NCBI GenBank assembly: GCA_027405735.1
Contig: JAPEHQ010000003.1
Coordinates: forward strand, 3,100,001-3,164,000
From: Mucor racemosus
Taxonomy: Eukaryota; Mucoromycota; Mucoromycetes; Mucorales; Mucoraceae
Reading direction: 5' to 3'
DNA length: 64,000 nt
Part shown: positions 1-11,385 of the stretch, piece after piece
Layout of the letters: every line of letters begins with the position of its first letter
Position numbering within the stretch: the stretch's first letter is position 1
Notes under the pieces: model-generated
Database searches by the model: none
Told to the model about the DNA's origin: nothing
What the model saw: the letters and a program-made list of their open reading frames with translations, nothing else
Made by a program: the position numbers and the translations under genes

Positions 1-475
1 TAAAACATGTATTGAAGTGCAAAGTCTTGATATCGGATATACAAAACCCTTAACGTACTAAGTTTATCCAGCAATTAGCAAGAACAACGCTTGGATCTCA
101 ATTATGACACCATATTATTTCATCCCAGTGGTTAATTAATCAAGTAGCTATTAGATCAACATCCAAGCACGTTTAGCGCAGCATTGAAACAAGGCAACGA
201 CTCATAAGCTCTGCAAGCATGATTAAATTATGATTGATCCATTTCAATTTATAGATTATTATCAAATAAATCTAATGGCTCGATAGTGCTTTAAATTACA
301 TCTCAGCATCTTAATGTCAAATCAATATAAAAAAAGGCCGTACTTTTATATCTAAATAAACGATATCTTGTTTTTATTATACAGTTGAAGAACTGATTAA
401 TTACTCATTCTTTTATAATTGTATTCTTTTTTAAGTATTATTTATCAAACCTGAAAATATACGACACTCTGGGTA
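1..475 (+). repeat. R1 repeat copy, cut by the window edge
   Basis: First of four long copies of a ~0.5-kb AT-rich family. Shared landmarks are 'cttgatatcggata' near one end and 'ttatacagttgaagaactg' followed by 'gaaaatatac' at the other. The other copies lie at 6735-7258, 10868-11385 (inverted) and 27710-28885 (split by an insertion). No long reading frame is shared between copies, so it is probably a non-autonomous transposable element or LTR-like relic. The class is unknown because clean terminal repeats were not found. Confidence 0.8.
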
Positions 476-1909
476 GATTTTTAAAAAAATGAATTTTTTT
501 CTGAAATTCCAAAATACCTGTTTCTTTTTTCTTAAAAGAATATGAAAATAATTTATGACATTTTTTTTCCAATAAAAAATATTAACAGGTATTTGAATAT
601 AAAATGGATATATATCCTATAAATAAATGAGTAACATATATATTTCACTTTTATATATAAATCCTTTAAATTTGTGATTTTCTGGACCTTTTTTAAATCA
701 AGTTATACCATCGTATACTTTCCAAGTTAAACCCCGTTATAGTGGCTAATGTTGTATGTTTTATTTTATACTTTGCATAAAATAAGCGTTTGAATAATTA
801 GTTATACAGTATAACCTTAATTTTTGTATGAAATTTTGATACCTGCATCTTATTACAGCTGCTTGAGGTATTTAAATAACCGCGTCCGGACTGTCCGGTA
901 TTTTTTTTTAAAAATTTACAGCTTGGAAATGTTATTAGATTGCCGCGTCCGGATATTGTTCTGCATTTTTTTTGGAAGAGTGACCATTGACAAAAATGTC
1001 GATTACATGTAATTTTTGATTTTTAACGTATCTTTACATTAATTTTTCCATAATATTGTATAAAAAAATAACTTTTGTTAAAACCACAACAATCAAGGGT
1101 TTATAAATGAACCATAAAAATTTTGCGAGCCTCATTTCTTTTCTTTCGGTTCGAATCTTTTAAATTTGTCAGAGCTGAAAAAAGGAAGTATGATAGTAGT
1201 TCTACTTTTAATTATAATTTTTATGTCGTTTTGTTAGGCTGTCTTTGTCCCTCATTCATAAAAATCTTTTGCTCATAAAGTCCTATAATAATTACGATAC
1301 ATGTTTATTAACAATTTTTTTATTACTAAGCTAGAAAATAACATGAGATCCTGCTAATTGTTGATTTAATTTCGTAAAAAAATATCTAGTGGGCGAATAG
1401 TTTGTATTGTTTTATACAAATAGCAACTGACACAATCAATTTGTATTAGCCAAACCATATAAATGCTGTCTACGTAAGGTAATATATATCCATTTACAGT
1501 ATTATCGTCGTATTGAAATAAATTAATTTATAATTATTTATTCTTTAAGCTTGCTGTGATATATCTTCTCTGATACTCTGATAAATATCTTGATATCCCC
1601 TAGTTATTTGAAAGCTTGATGAAAGTAGTAAAATCAAAATACATCCTACACAAATGTGTTGCTTACCAATGTATAGATTTAAATGCCTGGTATGTATTGA
1701 TACTACCCTGAAAAGTTTTTACTTTGAAGCGCTACGTTAGTAATACATTTACATTTTTATCCACTCCTAAAAAAAGTTTGTATGGCTACTTATATTATCT
1801 AATGATATGATCTATAATTGTGTTATCTGTAGAGTTGTACAGGTTAGTGTATTAGATCTGGCTGAGGTTCATTCAGAAGTAGTTAAATTGGTGCCAATTT
1901 AGTATAATA
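476..1909. other. AT-rich non-coding stretch
   Basis: No supportable gene. The only notable sites are two copies of CCGCGTCCGGA about 60 bp apart near 880 and 942, the first running into the palindrome CCGGACTGTCCGG. The short reading frame over them (824-1012) has no gene-like features. Confidence 0.5.
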
Positions 1910-2044
1910 CACTACGAAGAAAAATTTTAATTCTCTTAATTGTGCCATATTAAGACGAAATTCAAAACAATTAAGCAGTGAAAGGTTTTTTATTTTCCTT
2001 AATGTGATACAATTAAGAGAATTCAGTGATTTTTCTTCATAGTG
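1910..2044. mobile_element. Fold-back MITE, 135 bp, long terminal inverted repeats
   Basis: The two ends are inverted copies of each other over about 45 bp. Each starts CACTAYGAAGAAAAAT and continues with TTCTCTTAATTG and, further in, ATTAAG, leaving a loop of roughly 40 bp. Both ends are flanked by ATA, compatible with a TA-type target duplication as in Tc1/mariner-derived MITEs. No coding capacity. The assignment to mariner is an inference from the TA-like flank. Confidence 0.75.
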
Positions 2045-2924
2045 ATATATGCTATAAATTTTTGTGTGTTTTTCAAAATAGATTTTTTACCTCATTTAGT
2101 ACGGCCGAATTATGCTTCCCATGGGCATAATGACCTGCACAGATGGACAAAGCAATGAGATCAAGGTTTTTTAGTCAATTTACTAAAGTATATCAATCAT
2201 AATAATATAATTAATAACGAAGATAACTTGAATGATTTAAAGCAGATGTGCGTTACTCTGGTTCAACAGAATTGCCTTATTGACGAGATATATCAATTTG
2301 AAATTTGGGGTTTGAAAGAGTTCTGCCCATGTTCTTCTTCCGGGGACCAAATGGGAATAACGGCAACAACTTGTTTGGCAACACTGAAAGTGTTTATGCC
2401 TTTGTACATTTCTGTTTGTAACACACAAAATTAACTGATTTAGAATTACTTTTCTTTCTTTTTCGCCAATCTTTTATTTATGTTTAAAACTACAACTAAA
2501 AAACGAATATTTTTTATAAACTGAAATCAAATAGCAGGTACAAGTACATTTTTTTCCTATTGTTTATTTGGAAATAAATTAATAATTGTTAACGTTAGGG
2601 CGCTTTATAATATTTCTTTTGAACAAAAAAAAGAATCCAAGACTTAGTCATTTTGTTCCATCATCTACGTTATAAGCATTGCTTTTTTGGACTAAAGTTG
2701 ATACAGTATCTACCTGCTGCAGAAAAATTGGTGGTTATAAAAGTATGCATAGCATTGACTTGATTTGAATGAATGAAGGAATAAATAAACTCTTGTTAAT
2801 CTATTTTACTTCTAAAGAATATTTGTTTCGGTTTAATGACCAACAGCCAAGAAGAGGAAAACAAAAAGTTGTCTTGTATAGCACTACCAAATATCAAAGA
2901 TACACCATAATCATTACTTGTTGA
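2045..2924. other. Unassigned stretch with a short GC-richer core
   Basis: No gene could be built. Positions about 2240-2430 are less AT-rich than their surroundings and are open in frames on both strands, which may mark an old exon fragment. No family was recognised, and no partner exon or copy was found in the window. Confidence 0.35.
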
Positions 2925-4513
2925 TTGATTTTACTAATAAATCAATTTTTATAGGTCAAAATTGTTATGTCAATACTTATCCTAGGTCTCACATCCAAGG
3001 TCACAGTCTATAATTAGTGTTACAGTAAATCAATGTGGATCATTGATTTACATCATATTCTTAGATAGTAAAACCCTAGTAATAGTTATAATTAATGTAT
3101 ACAAATACATCCAAAGGATGTATTATTAATAAAAGTGTAATATTCTGGCAAGATTATTTATACAGACTCTTTTGACATTTCAAAAATTAAAGGCGTATTC
3201 AGTTCAAAACGCTTGAAACAATTAAATTATGCTAATTTACATGGTTTATTGTTTCTCGCTCATTCAATTGCTATATTTGATTTTAATATTTTGTTTATAT
3301 TGCTAATCAACTAGTTCGTTTATTAGAGTTAACTCATCACTATCTTTGATTAGCGTATCTATAATAATGGTCCATTATTAGCTTAAGGTATGCAAAAATA
3401 TTAAAAGGGGTTGTCGAATCTCAAATTTATCTGATTCAACTACTGATGTGTAATAAGTATTATGATCTTGTAATAGGTTGAATCTATTAAGAAAGAAGTA
3501 CTAGAGGTGGACGTTGTTGGTGTTACTAATTGTAGTTGACTATTACTTTGGTCAATACTTACTATGTATTAAGTGTGATTAATATTTGACAAGTAGTATT
3601 AAGTAATAAATCGGTTACGGTTGTGATAATAAGTTTATTTAATTAAAATTATTAATGAAGGAAAGAAACAGATATTTTCACTAATGTTCAATATCAGATT
3701 CAACATTTACATATTTATTTGAATTATACAACTGAAACTAATTCTTGCAATTATTGTTGAAACATCATGTAATGTGAATTATTATATGATGCTAAACTAG
3801 CATCAGATTAGTTGTGTTGACTCGCAATAAAATAAGGCGTTTTATCAAGTACAATGTTGGTGTTCAATGTATTTTAGTTAAGTTGAACAGATGGAGATAT
3901 GATGGTTCATGCAGAGGTCTATAAATGTGTGAGAGAGGTAAGATCTATATGAACACAAAAAAATGATTCAAATTGTGATGCATCGTTGACCTGTATGAGA
4001 CTTTTTTGTGGCAATATCTGGTGGTTCAAGTGTAATTTAGGCATTCAATTGTCAAATGTGATCGAATCAAAATGAAATTGATTGATCGATATAACTGATA
4101 ATAAATGCAAAGTCATTTATTGAATGGGTTAATATAAATCTATAAAGCAAAGATTACTTTTGAATGAAATTACTAATTATTCCGATTAACATCAATAGGT
4201 TCAAAAAGCATAGTTAAGTGCAATCATGGCTACTAAATTGCATAATTTGGTATGTAGAAAACTCTTGCAGCATTTATTCTTTTTTTTTTTGGCAGTGCTA
4301 CAAATCATCGTTTAATATGACTGAATATTAATGAGTTAGAGAAAATACAGTTGCTGGTAAAAAACTGATATCCAACAATGTACATCGAGGTCAAGATAGA
4401 TAAAAAAAAGTGCATTCATTGTGTAATGGTGGAAATCGCAACATTTTGATGGATAGAAATTATAGCACCAAGATGTTGCGTTCGCCTCAGGATTTTTAAA
4501 AGGGTTCAAAAGT
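2925..4513 (-). repeat. R2 repeat, distal half (copy c4, inverted)
   Basis: Reverse-complement match to about 14030-15050. Landmarks are 'ttactaataaatcaattttt', 'aggcgtattcagttcaaaac' and 'tgcattcattgtgtaatgg'. It lacks the dynein-like exon and the proximal half. A 218-bp insertion sits at 2962-3179. At about 4514 the sequence switches abruptly to the end of R1, a chimeric junction. Confidence 0.75.
2962..3179. mobile_element. 218-bp insertion inside R2 copy c4
   Basis: The related copy at 15050-15000 (inverted) reads straight through this site. Here the homology is interrupted and TCAAAA is present on both sides (2956-2961 and 3180-3185), as expected for a target-site duplication. The ends share only a short inverted ATGTCAA. 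Internally AAATCAATG...CATTGATTT forms a hairpin. Probably a small non-autonomous element of unknown class. Confidence 0.55.
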
Positions 4514-4610
4514 CTAGTTTTATTATACAGTTGAAGAACTGATTCATTACGCATTCTTTTTTAATTGTATTCTTTTTTAAGTATGATTTATCTATCATAG
4601 AAATATACGA
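4514..4610 (+). repeat. R1 fragment (terminal ~95 bp)
   Basis: Contains 'ttatacagttgaagaactg' and the following block seen at the same end of every R1 copy, joined directly to R2 sequence on its left. The rest of R1 is absent. Confidence 0.65.
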
Positions 4611-5294
4611 TAATAAAAATAAAAGCAGTACAAATACAGTTATAAACAGCCAAAGTTTTTATCACAAAAGATTTCTGAAGATTTAAAATAATTGAAAAAG
4701 TATGAGGCTATTAATAATGATTTGGAGAACTTGGATACCATCAGACTTGAATGGATGTATATTTAGCAATCTTCTAGTTTTGAGTACATTGTTATTGATT
4801 TAATATTTCAAGGGGTAAATCATGTAGAGCATTGACTATAAGGGATTGATGTCATGTGTGACAATATCGACCTTTTGGGAAATAGTTGTTTTGACTTATT
4901 ATTGTTATATTTATTTTATGCAACCTTGAATTAAGGAGTAATTTCATATATGCTTGAATCTTATTTATATTAATAGTGCAACTTCAATATAGATGAGCAG
5001 TTGACTAAATTGATATCTTTGTTTATTATTATTATTTATTTGGATAGAATCCTGTTTTGATATATATAATATTTGTGTAATTAATTGTGCCGTGATCAAG
5101 GGTGCTATTATCTACACGACACGTATGGTTCTAAAAGGTATTTCATATTTTTAGCATGCGTTTGTCATTGTGTTCAATTGAAGCATTTGTTTATTATTGT
5201 TGTTCACATTTCAAATGGCATCATATTTTATGAGCGACACTTGGAATTTAGGTTATTTTATTATTATCAAGCGTTTTTAGTATGTAATTTTACT
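4611..5294. other. AT-rich non-coding stretch
   Basis: No gene or repeat partner recognised. The 92-codon frame at 5085-5363 runs into the R2 copy that follows and has no protein-like composition, so it was not accepted. Confidence 0.45.
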
Positions 5295-6715
5295 GCATCT
5301 GTTACCATAGTAAAATACATTTTTCTACCAGAAAACCCATCTTTTATATCATACATTCATTAAAAACTTGCAAAAGCGAGCCCGTAGAGCAACGTCGTAA
5401 TTGAGCATAGCAATATTGAACGGCTAAGTCTCTTATACTATGGTATATATCGAAGTTTCAAATAAAAAAGCGGTTTTTTTAAACTTTTCTTATATTTAAC
5501 CACGTACGGTCTGAAAATTCAGTTTTTGTAGCGGACATTTTGCGGGACTCATTTTATCCTTACCAACGCTCATGATTTTGATCAAAAAACAGAAAAATCA
5601 AATTTTGACACCAAAATCAACGTTTAAATATACTACATTGTGAGAGAAAATTGTAGCTATAGCTAATACGCATTTTATAAAAGCTTCATATTAAATGTTA
5701 AGTAATGAAACTTAGCATTTTTGACCCAAAAACGGAATTTTGGTTAAAGGATTTTCATGTAATATTTTGCAATAAAAATGTTTGTTGTTTTTTATTGAGC
5801 AAATAGAGCGCTAAATTTTGCATATGTGTATATTTTTTGTTTTTATAATTGGTAGTATAATTAACTCTAGATTTGCAAAATCAGAAAAAGAAATTAAAAA
5901 TTGTCAAAATTAATAATCTGGACAAGAATAATTTTCGAAATTAATATTCCGCTTATAAGCATTGTAAGTCTTAAAAATAAGAAATTTTATGATTTTTGAA
6001 AACTTTTTCAGGAATTTACGATTCTGCACCACTTATTACTGTAAGCTTTTATACATGTTAATATTGTGTGGTAGTTTATTCAATGATAATATAGTCTTAC
6101 TTTATAATTACCGCGCTAAAGGTGATTCACATTGAGTTTTAGTCTTACCTCTCCAATATTATAAATTATAAACATAAACATGGTCATCACTGGAACCTAT
6201 TATTACCACCTTTTTGCCCTCTGTGTTCCAAGCCAATCTATTCACTGCCGTGCCTCACCAGAACCAACTTAGGTACTTACAAATGGTTCCTCGGCATTTG
6301 CATTAAAATTTCATAAATCTAATTGACTGATTCCATCTATAAAAGTATCAAACGTATCATCAGCCCGCCTTAGGATAAATGCCAATCTAAAATCAGAAAC
6401 ATCTTATTGTCATTGTAATAAGCTATGAAAAGCTTGATTTTTAATAATACAGCAATCAGTAAATAAAAAACAAGATGATACTAATATCATATGGTGAGTA
6501 TTTAACATCTAAGTAAGTTTGATAAAGCATGCTTTTAAAATTCTTTTTAAAAATCCTGAGGCAAATACAACACCTTGGTCCTCCTGTAATTTCTATCCAT
6601 CGAAATATTGTGATTTTTACTACATAATGAATGCACCTTTTATCAACGTTGACCTCAGTTTTTTACCATTTGTATTTTCTCTGATTCATTAATATTCAAT
6701 TATATTTAACGATAA
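5295..6715 (+). repeat. R2 repeat, internal part (copy c3)
   Basis: Collinear with 12530-14240 of the best copy c1, without the LTR-like insertion found there. Landmarks are 'gcaaaagcgagcccgtagag', 'ccacgtacggtctgaaaatt' and 'ctcattttatccttaccaac'. It carries the dynein-like exon fragment on its minus strand. Proximal and distal parts are missing. Confidence 0.8.
6165..6405 (-). pseudogene. Dynein intermediate-chain WD40 exon fragment, copy in c3
   Basis: Minus-strand translation matches the C-terminal WD40 region of cytoplasmic dynein intermediate chains (VDGT...LWNLN...EVP...G.ALN...W...GK..A.G...GH...YD.GE). This copy has in-frame stops and indels but keeps the splice donor at the exon end (GAG followed by gtaaga/c). 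It is a decayed captured fragment, not a functional gene. The family call is from motif recognition, not a search. Confidence 0.65.
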
Positions 6716-6734
6716 TGATTTATAGCATTAAAGT

Positions 6735-7258
6735 ACTATACGTTATTATCACCTTCTACAGTATTAATACATCTCAAAATCTATTGACTACGACATTTAT
6801 TGAAATGCAAACTCTTGATATCGGATGTAAAAGAGTCCCAGCGTACCAAGTTTAATCCAATAATTACCAAAAACGTTTGGACCTCAATTATGACACCATA
6901 TTCTTTCATCCCAGCGGTTAATCAATCAAGTAGCTATTAAATCAACATTCAAGCACATTTAGCGCAGCATTGAAACAAGACAACTCACCAGCTCTGCAAG
7001 AACGGTTAAATTATGATTAATCCATTTCGATCCATCGTTTACTATCAAGCAGATCTAATGGTGGTTCAGTATTGTCTTAAATTATATCTCAGAATCTTAA
7101 TGTCAAATCAATATAATAGGCCATACTTTTATTGTATATCTAAATAAGCGATATATTGTTTTCATTATACAGTTGAAGAACTGATTCATTACTGATTCTT
7201 TTTTAATTGTATTCTTTTTAAAGTATTATTCATCAAACCTGAAAATATACGACAATGT
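6735..7258 (+). repeat. R1 repeat copy
   Basis: Near full-length copy of the family described at the left edge, preceded by 'ttctacagtattaatacatc' and running to 'gaaaatatacgac'. No open reading frame is conserved with the other copies. Confidence 0.8.
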
Positions 7259-7405
7259 GCACCTTGTCATCTTTTTAGCCATATTCAGTGGGTACAACCG
7301 CACAACAGCTCAGGCTATAGTGTGCAGCCCGCCTGCTGGGCACCACAACGAATAATCTTGCGCAGCATAGGTCGACCGTAATGACTAGTCTTGGTGGCAT
7401 ACAAC
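7259..7405 (-). repeat. Tail part of a SINE-like repeat
   Basis: About 140 bp, distinctly less AT-rich than its surroundings. On the minus strand it shares 'gggctgcacactatagcctg' (with changes) and 'cccactgaatatggctaaaa' with 17480-17545. The tRNA-like head seen at 17640-17700 is absent here. Confidence 0.45.
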
Positions 7406-8543
7406 AAACTTTATCAAAATGGGTAAGCTCCAGCCAAGGTTTTGAGGCTTTTTCATTTTTAACCATGTAGCCAGTTTTCGATAATACTCATCATTCTAGT
7501 AATAACAGCTTGATAAACTACCACGCAAGCTAACATTAATTTAAATAATGATGCAAAAAGGGCCAGCTTAAAATTGAGAAACCGCATTTGAAATGAAAAT
7601 AAGTCGAGAAAATACTAAGGTATTGCAATGATGGTTATTAAGTAAAGTCTAGATTATTTTTCATTCTCTACCAGGATATCTAGGTTTTGGATGGCTGTAA
7701 AGACTTTTTTATTTTTTTATAAATTTTGTGAGAGTATTTTTTCTGTTATAGAGATCTATGAAGGGATGCCTGGTATGCAAAGCTAAAGCCATAGGATAGT
7801 ACTCACTGGCGTCTATCCGACAAATTTTATCTCGTCAAAAAATATTAATTTTTCGTCGAGAAACTTGAGATTGAATGATTGATTTTTGGTGAAACAAAAA
7901 ATGATCAATTTTGGACGAGGATATACAAGGGTAAATTTTCGCCGACCAAAAAAAATAATCAAAAAAATGTATATCCCCACGAAAAATAGGGCTAAAGCTA
8001 CGTATAAATACTCATTTTGTAGATAATTTTGTTGCGCATAATGTGAAAATAAAATATTTTAGGGTTACATTTAAATGAAGGGTACTTTTTGATCAAAAAC
8101 CGTTAAAAATTGACATTGAATTTATTAGGAATTTTATGAGAAAAATATTTTTAAAATTTACACAGATCGATTCAGAATTAAAAACTGAACCTAAAACATT
8201 TAATACGCTAGTCCAACTTGCTATGCATTTTTGTGAGTAATTAAACATACAAGATTTTTTTTGGTTTTTTTTGGTTTTTTTTTCCATTTGAACACTTTTT
8301 GGATTCAAGCTCAGTTACATGTGCATATCTGATTATACAATTTTATATAGTAATATTCAAAATCGGAGCGTGCCCCCATTTCAATAGATAATCAGGAAAT
8401 ATAAAATGTAGGGCTATACTTGATATGCTACAGAATATTGACAAAAGACTTATTTCTATTCATGTTGATTTCTCAGCGAGTATAAAGGCTTTAAAAGTGA
8501 AACATTTGCTTTTACCCCGCTTAAGAAATCAATCTAAGATGTC
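7406..8543 (-). repeat. R3 segment I, copy A (inverted relative to copy B)
   Basis: Reverse-complement match to 40728-41830. Landmarks are 'gatatctaggttttggatgg', 'tctatgaagggatgcctggt' and 'caaaatcggagcgtgcccc'. The last motif recurs at ends of R4 copies and is probably a transposon terminus. Short frames here (for example 8093-8308) are not conserved. Confidence 0.75.
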
Positions 8544-8549
8544 AGATAT

Positions 8550-8850
8550 GATGGTATACAATGAAAAAATTGAAGTTAAAAACGAAGGTATCTTTTTGTA
8601 CACATTTTTGAGAAAGATACCTCCACGGCTCCACAAAATATTATTAGTATTTTGAAAAAAAAAAAACTAGATTGGATCTGAGAGAGCTTAACGAGGTCGA
8701 TGATAGAAATGTAAAAAAAAAATGTCAAAAAACTCTCAGAAAAATAAAAGTGCTCAAAAAATATGTATACTATCATATCTGTTATGGAGCGTTTCAAAAC
8801 AAGTTTTACTATTATTAGAAAGTGTCAATAAAGCTTACCTTTTTGCAAAG
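8550..8850 (-). repeat. R4 fragment
   Basis: Matches 29640-29960 in the same orientation: 'gtatctttttgtacacattt', 'gagagcttaacgaggtc' and 'aaaataaaagtgctca'. A short piece of the R4 family abutting R3 segment I. Confidence 0.65.
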
Positions 8851-9759
8851 ATTTGATGCCTTAACGTAGTGGAAGTTTTTAATCTAAGGAAAACAGGTTT
8901 CTTTTTGATAGCCGTGCCTTGATCATTCAAAGATAATTTTTAATCAATGAGATCAAGATTGTATGTTATTCATAAGCTCACTGCGCATTAAGTCTAACTT
9001 CGAAATTTAATTTTGAATCATTATTTGATTTTATAAAAAATTTCAAGGAATATCTAAAACAATTGATACAGAATAGTTTGAAGTGTGAACACGTACGAGT
9101 TTTTATTTTTCCATTTCCACAGCAACTCAGGCGGCTAAAAATTTTGCAATTCTGTTGACCAACATTAAAAGTACCTGCTACTACAACGGGAGGTCATTTG
9201 GATCTACATCCGTCGAGAGCGAGTAGTGAGCTTACTGACCTTCATACAAGGCATAAATAGAAGATAACCAACTTGTTGTTCAAACCTATCGAATGCACAA
9301 TAACCCATGGAAACTGATATTGTATCTGAAATGCTTTTAATAAATATTCATATCTATGTCCATGTGGAGTCGCAGCTTACTTGGATCAGTATTTATAGAT
9401 GCTTTATTTAAATTGTTTTCAATAAAAGTGTGCAACAAAATATAGATGTACTTCAGCGATTATTTCTCAACACACAGTAGGTTGTGGAAGATGATGCGTA
9501 CCAAAATCTCGTGAAAATTTGGAAGTTACTTGGATCGAAGTTCCTCAGGATATGGTTTTGTTGGCACTTGAATTTTGGATGGTTTCAGATGGTTCTCGGA
9601 TAATTTCAAAACTTTTCGCCCAATATTGAGTCAATTTCAGTTAAATTCTCAAAATAGATGTATCTTGTCTCTATAGGCCATTAATTTCTCTCCCGAAATA
9701 AAATTCCTAATATATACCGCTCTTTAAAACAATGATTTCTATAACACAGATGATTGTAT
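8851..9759. other. Unassigned stretch between R3 segments
   Basis: No gene found. Around 9690-9765 it resembles, in inverse orientation, 45735-45775 ('acacagatgattgtatttac'), so part of it is the continuation of R3 beyond the ORF. The middle has no recognised partner. Confidence 0.4.
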
Positions 9760-10002
9760 TTACAGTGTGCGTTTGTTTTTGTACAATCGGTAATCCTGAG
9801 TCAATTTAACCTGGTTGCTCTCCATTCGTGGACTTGCGACCTCTCCCCCTTTTAGGGTCTTGTAGTATTCTTTCACGGTAACCGGCTGGAAACTATGGCC
9901 CTTTCTGGCAATCGGAGTCGTATTGTTTTTATAGCATTTGCTTGATTTCAGTATCACTTTATAGTATGGTGGTAAACAAGCTATAAAGTCAAATGGCAAC
10001 AT
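9760..10002 (-). CDS. R3-encoded ORF, 80 aa (short copy)
   Basis: Unknown family. It aligns almost end to end with the first 80 residues of the copy-B frame at 42752-43042, sharing PPYYKVILKSS, CYKNNTTPIARKGHSFQPV, and SPRMESNQVKLTQDYRLYK. Both frames lie directly after 'aacaccacgaggaggtctat'. A stop precedes the reading frame in both copies, followed by 'ttag', so this is plausibly a downstream exon of a longer element-encoded protein. Here the frame ends early (KNKRTL) at the junction where copy B continues. Amino-acid conservation between two diverged copies supports past or present coding; function unknown. Confidence 0.45.
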   Translation of the reverse strand: MLPFDFIACLPPYYKVILKSSKCYKNNTTPIARKGHSFQPVTVKEYYKTLKGGEVASPRMESNQVKLTQDYRLYKNKRTL

Positions 10003-10219
10003 GTAGATAGACCTCCTCGTGGTGTTGCTGGAAACGTTATTTTGAACGGCTAATTATCTACTTCATTAAACCAATTATATCAAAAATTATTTTTCCTCCA
10101 TCTTGGAGCATTTTATCGTTTATAATATCGATCCATATTTTTTACTTGATTTGTTTTATCTTGGATTCTTTATATTGCATAATAAAAATCACAAGATTGA
10201 AATTAATTGTTTTATCCAT

Positions 10220-10417
10220 CTATTTATTATTTCCTATTTTTTGTTCTGATACAAAGTATTGAATAGTACAATAAGCACTTGTAAAACCATTGACAGTATT
10301 AAAAAAAACGTAGACTACTGCACAGAATATATATGTATTGATGTATTTTCTATAAACCCACCATGAAGTTTCATCAAAACAATTATGCAAATTTGCTTGA
10401 TTGCTATATATATGCAA
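10220..10417 (-). CDS. R3-encoded ORF, 65 aa
   Basis: Unknown family. It pairs with the 63-codon frame at 42341-42532 in the inverted copy: both begin M-x-x-YSNQ-x-NL, share VYRKYINT and IQYF, and end QK-x-G-x-NK. Start and stop are kept in both, and length differences fall as whole codons. It lies upstream of the 80/96-aa frame on the same strand of the element, so both could be parts of one element-encoded protein. No catalytic motif is visible. Confidence 0.35.
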   Translation of the reverse strand: MHIYSNQANLHNCFDETSWWVYRKYINTYIFCAVVYVFFNTVNGFTSAYCTIQYFVSEQKIGNNK

Positions 10418-10867
10418 GAAAACTACTTACCAACAGTATACGTATACTATATATATATATCCGAGAGCGCTTTGATTTTACGCCAGGAGATTATATCAAT
10501 TTCGAAGCTAAAACATGTACTAAATCATTTAATAAAAACAAAAAAACACTGCTACCAAATGAATGAAAGAGCACCTTAAAACTAAAAAACTTTATTATAA
10601 GATCAAAACATCTTCTTTTATATTCACATTCTCTAATTATATGACTAGTCTAAAATGAGTCTATTTAAATACATATATATATCCAATCAAGTCTAGGTGA
10701 CACACACCAGTTTCACATTTCTCAATACGTACAGTATAAACTGAGCTTTATAACATAATACACAGCAATGTAAAACTTATCACATCAATCTTTGTTGCAA
10801 TCGTAACCAAGGAATGTACACAGACTTGTAGACGCAACAATCTAATTTTAACTTTGCCGTATATTTT

Positions 10868-11385
10868 TAGGTTTGATAAATAACACTTAAAAAAGAATAC
10901 AATTAAAAGAAAATGAGTAATGAATCAGTTCTTCGACTGTATAATAAGAATAAAATATTGTTTATTTAGATATACAGTAGAAGTATGGCCTATTATATTG
11001 ATTTGAAATTGAGATTCCGAGATGTAATTTAAGACAATATTGAACCATTAAATCTGCTTGATAGTAATTGATGGATTGAAATGGATCAGTTATAATTTAA
11101 CCATGCTTGCAAAGCTTGTGAGTTGCCTTGTTTTAATGCTGCGCTAAATGTGTTTAGATGTTGATTTGATAGCTACTTGATTGATCAACTACTGGGATAA
11201 AATAACATGGTGTCATAATTGAGGTCCAAGCGTTTTTGGTAATTACTGGATTAAACTTGGTACGCTAAGATTTTCTTATATCCGATATCAAGACTTTGCA
11301 CTTTAATACATGTTGTAGTCAATAGATTGTAAGATGTATTGATACTGTAGAAGGCGATAACGTGTGATACTATCTAGGTGTCATA
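10868..11385 (-). repeat. R1 repeat copy, inverted
   Basis: Reverse complement of the R1 family, from 'gtatatttttaggtttgata' to 'gtagaaggcgataacg'. It is followed by 'gtgtcatacaacacac', which begins R2 copy c1. Confidence 0.8.

Larger units (their letters stand above)
9760..10866 (-). repeat. R3 segment II, copy A, with two small conserved ORFs
   Basis: Inverted copy of 41830-43042. On the minus strand it carries two short reading frames also open in copy B: 65 codons (10220-10417) and 80 codons (9760-10002). After the second frame, copy A jumps directly to 'cacagatgattgtattt', whereas copy B has about 2.7 kb in between, so copy A has a deletion or copy B an insertion. Confidence 0.75.

Noticed and set aside
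2228..2434. Overlapping short frames on both strands in a GC-richer patch
   Set aside because: No family, no partner exons and both strands equally open; listed only as an unassigned stretch.
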